A stretch of DNA of 64,000 nucleotides from Celoporthe dispersa (lineage: Eukaryota; Ascomycota; Sordariomycetes; Diaporthales; Cryphonectriaceae), in NCBI GenBank assembly GCA_016584495.1, contig WAID01000002.1, positions 1,054,001 to 1,118,000 on the forward strand, in the 5' to 3' direction. Shown here piece after piece: positions 1 through 9,528 of this stretch. A program made the translations under genes and the position numbers. Every line of letters starts with the position of its first letter. Within the stretch, counting starts at the first letter, position 1. The notes beneath the pieces are model-generated. The model searched no databases. It had not been told where the DNA came from and saw only the letters and a program-made list of their open reading frames with translations.

Positions 1-255
1 ACTTCGTCAAAAGGCAAGCAAGCCCGAGGTCCAAGGTATCGATACAACAAAGAGAAGAATTTCCCACCAGTCCTCATAGCTGATCAGTCTGCCGTCAAAG
101 AAACCACCGGGACGGAGCAACGTAATAGTTCAGGTGAAGGCTTGCTGCTGGTGATTGCCCCTCCCCATCCTGAACGCCAAATAAAAAAAAAACAAATTAA
201 TAATATCAGACAGAATCACGCTTTGCCAAGTCAGTGTATAGCCAGGCACCGGCCC
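1..255. other. 3' flank of the VAMP7-like gene
   Basis: No gene is visible. An A run at 182-190 and AATTAATAAT (195-205) lie where the 3' UTR and poly(A) signals of the minus-strand gene would fall. Confidence 0.4.
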
Positions 256-345
256 TTAGCCCACAATGAGGGCAGCAAGCACCGCCGCGAGGGCGACGAG
301 CCCAAAGACCAGGATCATCAGGCCCACCAGCTCACCACCCGACTT
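256..345 (-). other. In-frame second transmembrane-like segment after the VAMP7 stop
   Basis: Directly after the TAG (346-348) the same frame stays open for 29 codons to a TAA at 256-258. It encodes KSGGE followed by a strongly hydrophobic stretch (LVGLMILVFGLVALAAVLAA). Aligned without gaps to the anchor just upstream (LMGLLALVVILIVLAIVIAL), about half of the positions are identical and several codons match exactly. It could be an alternative terminal anchor, a stop-loss extension or the remains of a tandem duplication. Expression is not shown. Confidence 0.5.
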
Positions 346-1147
346 CTAGCCGGTCTTGAGGGCGATGACGATCGCGAGGACGATCAGGATGACGACCAGC
401 GCCAGCAGGCCCATCAGCTTGACGTTCTTCCACCACATCTGCCTCTTAAGCCCCCCTGCTCCGGACGCGGAATTCCCTCGCCGACCCGCCCAGCCGGTCC
501 GTCTTGTCCACCAGCAGGTCGATCCGCTCGCCGCGCTCCAGCAGGCCCTCGATGTTGCGCGTCATGATCCCCCGCACGTCGTCGATCTCCCTCTGCGCGT
601 TCGTGATCGCGTCGTCCCGCCCGCCGCTCGTGGTGCCGTAGTCCACCATTAGGCCCTTCAGCTCGGCGTTGAAAGATCCCGCCCCGTAGTTGGGCATGTC
701 ACTGAAGTCGGATGAGGCGGCTGGGAACTGCGCGAAGAAGCGCTTGCGGATCTCGAACAGGAAGCCGAACGGCACGCGGCGGCCCAGGGAGGACTCGGCG
801 ATCACGAGGAACGTCAGTCCGCCCGCTGAGGGGGGAGCCGTCATGCTCGGAGGGGGCCTCAGAGATATAGTGGATGTGGTGGTTGCCGTGGGTGTAGGTG
901 AGCTTCTGCGGCGTGTCGTGGTTGATCTTGGGCAGGATGAGGGACGCGAGGGACGAGGTCTGGGAGGAGGCGGACGTGGTGCACTCGGAGAGGATGGTGC
1001 TGTTGTGGGCTATACATGAGCTGGGGGAGGGGGGAGAGGCCGTCCCGTCAGTACAAACTGTCTCGTCTTCGATAAAAAGTGTTGCCTGGAGAGGAGGGGA
1101 TGGACTTACTAGAGCAACGGCGTCGCAGGCGTCGACGAGGAAGCCAT
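346..1147 (-). CDS. VAMP7-type longin R-SNARE (Nyv1-like), two frame breaks
   Basis: A vesicle SNARE of the VAMP7/Nyv1 class, expected to drive fusion at endosome or vacuole membranes. Exons are 1147-1110 and 1020-346; the intron 1109-1021 starts GTAAGT and ends CAG. The protein is about 236 residues: an N-terminal longin domain (YSCIAHNSTILSEC ... GRRVPFGFLFEIRKRF), then the SNARE helix (DDAITNAQREIDDVRGIM ... ERIDLLVDKTD). The zero-layer Arg lies in the NIEGLLERGERID stretch, followed by RQMWWKNV and a C-terminal membrane anchor. The frame is broken at two runs: six G at 830-835 and six C at 451-456. Taking one base from each gives a continuous family-like protein with length divisible by three. 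The start at 1147 was chosen because exon 1 joins exactly to the conserved YSCIAH start of the longin fold. It shares its promoter with SUV3. Confidence 0.85.
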
Positions 1148-1681
1148 TATCACGAGGGAATGCTACGGGCAGCGGCAATTGATATAATGACGATTAATCT
1201 GGATAAGTCGATCAAGGTCTCGATGATAGATGAGGCAGTTTGAATGACAACAAGTCAAGATTGCCCAGCTGGTCTGGTGTGAGGGTCGTTGTGGTGTTGT
1301 GCCCAGATGCTCAGCTCTGTATGAGAAGGGCAGTTTCCTAGACACGGCCTTGTCTTTGACAGCCATCATCGCTGGGGGAGCCACCTGCAGGGATGCTGAG
1401 TGCTTGCTTGATGACGACTGCTGACAGCGCATGCACATCCCTGCAGGGGACTGCTACAGCGTTGCGGCAGGCAAAACTGCAGGGCACCATGACCGCATAC
1501 TATAGCGGCAGAAGAAGGCCAAAAAAAAAAAAAAAAGTTCTCGGGATGCAGGTGTGAAAAGTCGCGGCCGACATGTCATCGAGTTGAGACACGCGTTGAC
1601 ACCAACGCCCCCGCGCTCGCTTCCCCTTTATCTTCTTTTTTTCTACCACTATGTTCTCAGTGGCCCTGTTGAATTGCGGCC
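1148..1681. promoter_or_regulatory. Shared promoter region between VAMP7-like gene and SUV3
   Basis: 534 bp between two divergent start codons, so both 5' UTRs and both promoters must lie here. It includes a long A run near 1520 and a pyrimidine tract (CTTTATCTTCTTTTTTTCTA) shortly upstream of the SUV3 start. No TATA box or known operator is clear. Confidence 0.5.
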
Positions 1682-4252
1682 ATGAAGTCCATATGGAGAA
1701 CTGCTTGGGCACTTGAACGACGATCTCCTGCCCTTCTCCCGACCGTCTCTGCTGCTGGTGTTCCTGGGTCGAGGAGGTACCGGTCACACCCTCGCCAAGA
1801 CCCAGGGAGAAGTGGCAGATCGTCTTATGATGTGAGTGGGCTCCTCCTCCTCCTCCTCCTCCTCCCTCCTCCGGACCCTGATTATGGTAAATATGTTATC
1901 AGGCTGACAATCTGCAGTCGACGGGTCTCAATGTCCACTCGCACGTAGCCATCCAAAACCTCAAAGAAAGCCTCGGGTCGCAAGCACAAAAGATGCATCC
2001 CCCCAGTCGAACTCGAAAACCTCTGCGCGCCGCCCGGGCCCGGGGGGCGAAATGCGGTATGGGTTGTTCAAGAGGCTGGTGCGGGCTCGTTTCGACATCC
2101 TGCTGCGGAATGGCGACTTCAGAGAACTGCGGGCCCTAGGCGTACGGACCAAGGCGGATCTGCACAAAGAGGCAGCCCTGTTCGGGAGCATCATCGACAG
2201 GGCCTTCGAGCTGGCCTCACGCCGCGGGCAGACAGGGAGGCAGCAGAATCCCTACTTCTGGAGCTGGCGCAATGCATTCGTCACTAGCGATACCATGGGC
2301 CTGCACGTGGAGATCAAGTACTCGTTTACCAGCTTCATAGTCAGGCAGCACCTGTCCAAGGATGCCGTTGCCTGCCATGAGAAGCTCGCCGACTTCCGCT
2401 TCCCCCACGAGTGGTTCCCGGGTACGAGGACCATGCAGAGGAAGATCCACCTACACGTTGGCCCCACGAACTCGGGCAAGACATATAATGCCCTCAAGGC
2501 CCTGGAGGAGTCCAAGTCGGGAATATATGCCGGGCCGCTGCGGCTGCTGGCCCATGAGACCTATATGCGCTTCAAGGCCAAGGGGAAGCGCTGTGCCCTG
2601 GTGACGGGAGAGGAACAGAGGATCCCCGAGGGGGACGACAGCTACTTCGCGAGCTGCACCGTCGAGATGACGCCTCTCAACCAGCGAGTCGACGTCGCTG
2701 TCATCGACGAGATCCAGATGATCGGTGACGAGCAGCGAGGATGGGCCTGGACCCAAGCCCTGCTCGGCGTCCAGGCCAAGGAGGTCCACCTGTGTGGCGA
2801 AGAACGGGCGGTCCCCCCTCATCGAGGCCATCTGTGCCAAGATAGGTGATGAGGTTGTCGTGCACCGGTACCAGCGCCTCAACCCCCTGCAGCCCATGCA
2901 GGAGGGCCTCGGAGGCAAATTCGAAAACCTCAGAAAGGGCGATGCTGTTGTCTCATTTTCGAGGGTGAATCTCCACACTCTCAAGGCTGGTATCGAGGAG
3001 GCCACCGGCAAGAAGTGCGCCATCGTCTACGGTGCCCTGCCGCCCGAGAGCAGAGCTCAGCAGGCAGCTCTCTTCAACGACCCGGACAATGACTACGACT
3101 TCCTTGCCGCAAGCGATGCTATCGGCATGGGGCTGAACCTGGAGATCAGGCGAGTCGTCTTCGAGGCCGTAACGAAGCACGACGGTGTCAGAAGTCCGAG
3201 GCTTGACCCTACCAGAGCTCAAGCAGATCGGAGGCCGCGCGGGACGATTCAGAACTGCCGCGCAGGGCGCGCAGGATGCGGCTGTGACGCCGACAACTGC
3301 AGGCACCCAGGGTGCCGGCTTAGCGGTGCTGCCAATGAAGGCAAGCCCGGACGTCAGGAGGCCACAGCCTGGGTTCGTCACGACACTAGAGAACGAAGAC
3401 CTGGACGTTGTCCATGGGTCTTTCGACCAAGAAGCCGAGCCGCTGGAAACGGCGGGCCTTTTCCCGCCGTCCTTTGTCGTCGAGAAATTCGCGTCGTACT
3501 TCCCAGCAGGAACGCCCTTCTCCTTCATCCTCCTCCGGCTGCGGGACATCGCACGGCTCCCAAGTCGCTTTCAGATGTGTACCTTCAAGGACAACATACA
3601 GATTGCCACAATCATTCAGCCGTTTCAGCTGACCGTGCACGACCGGTGTATCTTCCTCACAGCGCCCATCTCCCTCAAGGACGTCGGCATGGCTGATATC
3701 GTCCGAGCACTGGCGAAGCGCGTGGCCAGCAACGACAGCGGCCATCTCCTCGACATCCACGAGATCAACCTCGAGATCCTCGACTATACCAAGGAGTCCT
3801 ACCCCAACGGACCTGTCGAATACCTCAAGCACCTCGAGTCCCTACACAAATCCCTGACGCTGTACCTGTGGCTGAGCTACCGATACGCGGGTATCTTCCA
3901 GAGCCAGACCCTCGCCTTCCATGTCAAGGGACTGGTGGAGGAAAGGATCAATAAGTACCTTGATACTCTTGACTACTCTCCCGAGGCCAGGAAGCAGCGT
4001 ATTGCCGAGCAGCGCAGGGCTGTGTCCAGGCGGCGCGTCAAAGAGAAGCAGGTGTTTGGAGATGTGGTGGACGAGGTGGAGAGTAAGCCGTCAGGCGGAG
4101 ATCCAAACGTCTGGAACGAGGGAGGCCAGGACGAGACACTACTTGCCGGTCTCGATAGGCCAGAGGGCACGACGCCAGCGTCGAATGCCGGCCCCCTGAA
4201 ATCATGGGTGGCGGCTGCAGACATGATCTGGCGGAACTGTACATATCAGTGA
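1682..4252 (+). CDS. SUV3: Mitochondrial ATP-dependent RNA helicase SUV3
   Basis: The DExH helicase of the mitochondrial degradosome, which unwinds RNA for 3'-5' decay in the matrix. Exons are 1682-1831 and 1918-4252; the intron begins GTGAGT and ends CTGACAATCTGCAG. About 826 residues. The N-terminus (MKSIWRTAWALERRSP) is basic and Ser-rich like a mitochondrial presequence. Motif I GPTNSGKT is near residue 231, the DEIQ box near 312 and motif VI QIGGRAGR near 486. The SUV3 C-terminal helical region follows. Four single-base insertions break the frame: C6 at 1999-2004, G6 at 2042-2047, C6 at 2813-2818, and one not in a run near 3184-3198. With four bases removed the length is divisible by three and every segment reads as SUV3. 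Confidence 0.9.
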
Positions 4253-5172
4253 CTGTCCTCACCTGGGCAGCGACAAGCAGCCGCACCGCACGGTTGCATC
4301 CTGTACAGGCGACCTCAAGGGTCGGTAGCACGAGGAGGAAGGCGAGGCCCACTTGCATACATAGGTAGCAGTACCGTGCACTCGTCTTTTCTGTGTTCTC
4401 TGCATGAGAGACGCTGTGGGCACCGATATAAGACGGTCTAACCTAACGCAATTTATTCTGATATTTGAAGACGGATGATCATAGTATTGGTAGATCATCG
4501 AGAGGTATCGGACTACTTTATAGGCCTGTATAACATTATCTTTCCAATACATAAATAGACGAGCTTACGGGAGGAGAGGATGTTGTAATAATCTGAAAGC
4601 GTGTGCGCGTGTGTGTACGGCCTCTCGATTTGGATTTCTCAAGGGACGACCTGGGAAATCTGAGACTCAACCCGGGCTCTAGGTCCCCGAACACCTTCAG
4701 ATGGCAGTAATAATTAAGGACTGTTCGAATCCCTGGCTGCCAATTAACGGTTGCTTGTTGAACTTGCACGCTCTTACTGGGAGCCAGGTATATATCCTCA
4801 CGTTTGCAGTTGTGGTAGTGGCGGATGTGAGGATGCGTTGTCAATAAAGCCTAAGCTGCCAGCCAGCACCTGGAGAGTACGTAGTACGTACTGTAAGCAA
4901 GCGCAGCCTAAAGACGCGTATGCAACGCGCCTGCCTAACTTTATGGTGGGGTAACTTTTAAGTAGTTATGAGATCATTGGCGAACCCCACCATGAGTACC
5001 TGCCAACCACATCCTGCAGTATACGGTACTTAACATTTCAAAGCGTCCAAAGCTGCCACCTCTTTGATGGTCTCGCATCCTCCCTCCCCAGCAAATGACA
5101 CAAATAAAAACAACGACAACAACATAACAGCATTCCGTTAACGATCTCTCTGCACACGCCAAGACCACAGCC
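4253..5172. other. Intergenic, SUV3 3' flank and UCH promoter
   Basis: 920 bp between two genes in the same direction. The last 100 bp before the UCH start are A/C-rich (repeated ACAACAACA near 5110-5125), as in fungal 5' UTRs. I see no tRNA, repeat or further gene. Confidence 0.5.
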
Positions 5173-5969
5173 ATGGCGGAAGCCACAGGCAAGATCGCCT
5201 TCATCCCCCTCGAGGCCAACCCGGAGCTGATGACCAACCTGCTCCACACGCTCGGCCTTAGCAACGAGCTGGCGGTGCACGACGTCTACAGCCTCACGGA
5301 CCGTGACCTGCTCAGCTTCATCCCGGGCCCCGCACACGCCCTGCTGCTTGTGTTCCCGGTCAACGCGGCCTACACCAGCCACCGCCTCGCCGAGGACGCC
5401 ACGCTGCCCGAGTACCACGGCAAGGGCGAGGACGAGCCTGTCGTATGGTTCAAGCAGACAATCCGCAATGCGTGTGGCCTTATGGGGCTGTTGCACGCCA
5501 CGGCGAACGGGAGCGCGCGGGCCAAAGTTGGTGAGTCGCCTGTGGTGTCGTAACAGTCTGTCCACTGCTCCCTTCCCCCCACTGACATGTCCTGCAGAGC
5601 CCGGCTCGGACCTTGACAAGCTCCTGAAGGAGGCCGTCGCCCTCGATCCGATAGAACGGACCAAGCTCCTCGAGACATCCCAGTCTCTTGCGCGCGCACA
5701 TTACTCGGCGGCCAGCCAGGGAGACACGGCAGCCCCCCAAGCCACAGATGACGTGGACCTGCACTACGTCTGTTTTGTGAAGACGGACGACGGAACGCTG
5801 TGGGAGCTCGATGGCAACCGCAAGGGACCTCTGGACCGCGGCAAGCTCGAGCGCGACGAGGACGTGCTCAGCGAGAAGGCGCTGACCCTCGGCCCGCGGC
5901 GGTTTTTTTGACTGGGGCGGCGAGGACATTCGGTTCAACGCCGTTGCCCTGGCGAGGACCCTAGACTAG
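5173..5969 (+). CDS. Ubiquitin C-terminal hydrolase (UCH family, YUH1/UCHL3-like)
   Basis: A cysteine protease of peptidase family C12, which removes small adducts from the ubiquitin C-terminus and processes ubiquitin or Nedd8/Rub1 precursors in the cytosol. Exons are 5173-5530 and 5598-5969; the intron is GTGAGT...CCTGCAG, 67 nt. About 242 residues, normal for the family. The catalytic Cys101 is in NACGLMGLLHA, preceded by the oxyanion Gln in FKQTIRNAC; His175 is in DLHYVCFVK and Asp191 in ELDGNRKGP. The T7 run at 5903-5909 breaks the frame just before the conserved tail. With six T the protein ends ...RFNAVALARTLD, as expected for UCH. As given, it would stop at 5909-5911 about 20 residues short. 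Confidence 0.9.
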
Positions 5970-6265
5970 CGAAAAGACCAGTGACCGCGACCTGCCATGA
6001 TGACTCGCGAGGCTCACATGCTCTCGAGCATCTACTTCAATAGAGGCTTACGATGCTGCTTCGTTATGCAAGCTAAATAAATCCGAGGGTGGTAAATTCT
6101 TGTTAGCAATGCTACACCCTAGTATGAGTACAAGTTTGTCTCAGCATGTAAGCACGACACTCAACGTGGCACAGTCGAACATGAAGAGTCCGCTTCCAGG
6201 TATACAAATGCACGATCGACTCTTTTTCAGCCACATTGCCTACCCTCAGTACCATGTCTCCACCC
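5970..6265. other. Convergent 3' flanks of UCH and PDX3
   Basis: Just under 300 bp between tail-to-tail genes. It holds AATAAA-like A-rich stretches around 6075-6080 that could serve UCH polyadenylation. Nothing else is evident. Confidence 0.45.
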
Positions 6266-7292
6266 CTACGGACTCAACCTCTTCAGCGTCCAGGTATCGC
6301 TCCCCTCCTCGCGCTCATACACAAACCGATCGTGTAGCCTGTTCTCCCTCCCCTGCCAGAACTCAACCCTCTCGGGGACAATCCGCAGCCCGCCCCAGAA
6401 CTCCGGCACGGGGATCTCCTCGGTCCCCTCGAACCTCTCCTCCGCCTCCCTGACCCACCCCTCCAGCATCTCCCGCCCATCATCGTGGCCCTCCTTCTCC
6501 TCCCCGTTGGGCTGTTGCGGCCGCAGCACCGCGCTCTGCCGGCTCGCCCAGGCGCCCAGGCGACTTCCCCCTGACCCGCGTGTCAAAATACTTCTGGCTC
6601 TCGGCCCGCTCCAGCCTCTCGGCCCGCCCCTCGACCCGGACCTGTCGCTCCAGGGCCTCCCACCAAAAGGTCAGCGCCGCCCAGGGGTTGCCGGAGCCCA
6701 GGTCGCGCGCCTTGCCGCTCGTGCCGAAGTTAGAGTAGATGACGAAGCCGCGGGGGTCGAGCTCCTTCATGTAGACTATGCGGGCGCTCACGCGACCTGA
6801 GGGGAGGTGGGCTGTGGACAGGGTGCAGGTTTCTGGGTGGGGGACGGCCGGGGTGGTGCTGGTGCCAGTGCTGTCTGACGGGAGGGATCTGGACTGAGCG
6901 GTGGCAAACCAGGCATGAAACTGGGTTATGGGGCTGTGAGGGTCTAGATCGCGGCGGTGTAGGCCGCCTGTGCCTTCGTGCTGGGTGAACTGGTCGGCAC
7001 GGGTGTTTTGCTCGGAGCCAGCGGGCGCGACTGGAAGATGTCAGTGAGAGGAGAGGATGAGTGCGCCGTGGGGGGTGTATCAAGTAAAGAAAAAAAAATG
7101 GTGAGAGGCAGACGTGATGCTGTCCTTCTCCACGAGAATGTCGAGTGTCATGAAGTAGCGGTGAGACACCGTGTATCATCGCGTATGGGATTTGGGAAGG
7201 TGAAGACAATAAACGCTCACGGCGATGACGATGAAAATCTCAAGACGCGGCTTACAGATAAGTTTCTCCGGCTTGGCCTGATGAAGAGCCAT
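6266..7292 (-). CDS. PDX3: Pyridoxamine/pyridoxine 5'-phosphate oxidase
   Basis: An FMN enzyme that oxidises PNP or PMP to pyridoxal 5'-phosphate, the last step of the vitamin B6 salvage pathway. Exons are 7292-7256 and 7030-6266, with a 225-nt intron (GTAAGC...CTTCCAG). About 266 residues. Family motifs in order: SARIVYMKELDPRGFVIYSN, FWWEALERQVRVEG, a WASRQSAVL block, and the C-terminal WGGLRIVPERVEFWQG and NRLHDR, which bind FMN and PLP. The start at 7292 gives the usual short N-terminus (MALHQAKPEKLIF) once the split codon is joined. A C5 run at 6567-6571 carries one base too many. With C4 the segments ...YFDTRVRG and SRLGAWASRQS join and the length is divisible by three. Confidence 0.9.
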
Positions 7293-8379
7293 CTTGTGCA
7301 CAACAGACGTTAAACCGCGAAATAGAGAGACTGCTGGTCGGCGGGCGGACTGCATGTGAAGGTGTCTGGGAGGGGGAAACTCTGGTTGAGCGGTCAGGTG
7401 AGTCTCGTGTGTATAAGTAGGTAGCTTGAGCTTCCCTGAGTCTACTTCGATATCGATGACGAGAGAAGGTGCAAAAGAGGGTCCACTGAAAAGGGAAAGG
7501 CAAGCGGTCCCGGTGGCGTGGTTCAGTCCGCTGCGGGCTGGGAATGTCACGTTGTGGGCGCCTGGTCAGCGGTGTATACGTGTTTTTTCAATTGTTCTCT
7601 TTTTTTTTTTTAATATCATAAAGAAAGGGAGGGAATAAATTCCAAGAGCCATGACAAGTCGAAGGTGAAGGAGTCGTCACTATTCCAAGAAGATGCTTGA
7701 AATTTGGGGAACAACACCCCCCTACCCTTTCTTTCCTTTAACAAAAAAACCAACCACCAGAATTCTTACCTTCTTAGTGTCCGGGAAAGGCAAGCCGAAC
7801 CCTGCTTTCAACATCCAAGAATGTCGAAGCACGAGAAAGAAGGACCTGATGAGGATTCTTGGTCTCTTTCTTTTTTCTTTCCATAGAGTTATTAAATCTT
7901 GTATTAAAGCTACAACTATAGCATTAACGGGCACAGTGCTCAAGTGGTATCCAAGTATCCCGCAGAGACGCTCCCGTTCAAAAAAGGAACGGGGGCCATT
8001 ATCAATGCTCGCTCGCTGTGATCTGTGCTTTTCCTGCATCCATTTCCCCCGCCCTTCCCTCGAGTGCTTTCAACGCACTGAGAGGAAGAAACGCCCAAAC
8101 AATGGATGTAACTAAGCGAAAAAAAAATAATAATCGAAAGAGGAAGAAGAAAAAAAAGGGGGGGGGTTCACAATGAACAAAAGCATCCCGGATATCCAAC
8201 GCCGCGCTTTCCCAAAAATCAAGATCGCTAGGTCGCAGCTTCCACGGCATTTGCGCGTGCTTCACAAAAACTTGGGACAGGGGTTGTCCCTGTCCTTCTC
8301 TTGAGAGAGGGAAGGCCAAGGCTCACACCATGCATGGATGGCGGCGAGTTGGGACCGACCCCTCCCCCTCCCCCCTCCT
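7293..8379. other. Intergenic, PDX3 promoter and cyclin 3' flank
   Basis: About 1.1 kb with several A or T runs (near 7600, 8120, 8150) and G runs. Open frames here (for example 7693-8115 on the plus strand) have no recognisable motif and are Lys/Ser/Phe-rich, as expected from noncoding DNA. I see no gene. Confidence 0.5.
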
Positions 8380-9528
8380 TCAGGGTGCACCCAGCTCCCT
8401 CGCGGCCTCCTCCGTGGGCGTATCGACAGGCGTGAGCGAGAGGCCCAGCCCAAACACCGCCTCTCCACCGCCAGGCCGCACAGGGACGCTGACGGACCGG
8501 GCATGCCCAACAGCCTCCAGCTTCTGCACGGCAGCAGCAGCCATCGTGCCGCGGGCCCGCAGCACCTCGCCCCTCTCGCGCAGCGCGACCTGTCCTGCCC
8601 TCCGCATATCGGCAATGGCATCGCCGAGGATCTCCGCATCACACAGCGGCAGGATGCGGTAGCCTAGGTGCTCCATGACACACCGCTCGGTGGTGTTCAC
8701 CTGGGCACAGGTCCAGAGCCCCTTGCCCCAGCTGGAGGCGTAGTACCGCGTGGGCTCCTGGCAGTCCTCGGTGAACTTGAAGGCGATGATGAGGGCGGAG
8801 AGGATAATGAGCTCCGGGCGGACGGAGTCGATGTGGGTGATCAGGGAGCTCGCGGCCGAGGTGATGGTGTGGCGCTTCTTGAGGAGGCTGCTGCCAGCCG
8901 CGGTGGCGGTCGCGAGGGGGAGCGACACGCGCCACTTGCGGGCGAACTTGGCGTCCAGGGAGTCGAGGATACAGACGGCTAAGGCTATCGTCTCCAGAGG
9001 CAGGTCTGCGCGGCGCAGGATGGTCTGCACGAAGGATACGGAGGGTGGCGTGACGGAGGCGGAGGGGGGGTGGAGGTTGACGAGGTGTACTGCTGGGCCT
9101 GTAACGTGTGTGGATTGGTCTGATTAGTAAGGGTCGTGGTGATGGGTGGAAAGAAGGGCAGACAAGACAAGGGAAGACAAAGTGAAAAACAGAAATCAAA
9201 AAAAGAAAAAATAAGGGAAAAAATAAAGGAAAAAATAAAGGAAGAGGGGGGGGGAGAATTGGTGGTGGTGGCGGATTGGATGAAGATGCGAGGGAACATC
9301 CAACGACATACCTAATAGGTCCAGGTCGACACTCTCGTCCACCTCGCCCAGGACGGGACTGGACGAGACAGAGTTCCTGCAGGACGGCGGAGGGGTAGGA
9401 AGGTTCGACAAGGGCTTGTACGTCTTGGTAAAGTACTCAAAGTCGAAATCGTTGTCGTCGTCGTCGTAGTCGACACCACGAGGCGACGACGACGGCAGGA
9501 CAACCTGATCAGGGCTGTATGATGCCAT
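8380..9528 (-). CDS. Pho80/Pcl-type cyclin
   Basis: A cyclin expected to bind a Pho85-class cyclin-dependent kinase. Exons are 9528-9312 and 9098-8380; the 213-nt intron runs GTATGT...GTTACAG. About 311 residues. The N-terminus is acidic (DYDDDDNDFDFEY) and disordered. The cyclin box reads as ETIALAVCILDSLDAKFARKW, then ELIILSALIIAFKFTED and ERCVMEHLGYRILPL, the usual helices with the LAxKFxED signature. The C-terminus is a low-complexity tail. Other short fungal cyclins (Pas1/Pcl1 class) look the same, so the kinase partner is inferred. A G7 run at 9064-9070 is in frame, so not every run is faulty. A very long gene-free stretch lies upstream. Confidence 0.75.

Noticed and set aside
4720..4745. 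TTCGAAT resembling a tRNA T loop
   Set aside because: Flanking bases do not pair as a T stem and no acceptor or anticodon arm is found.
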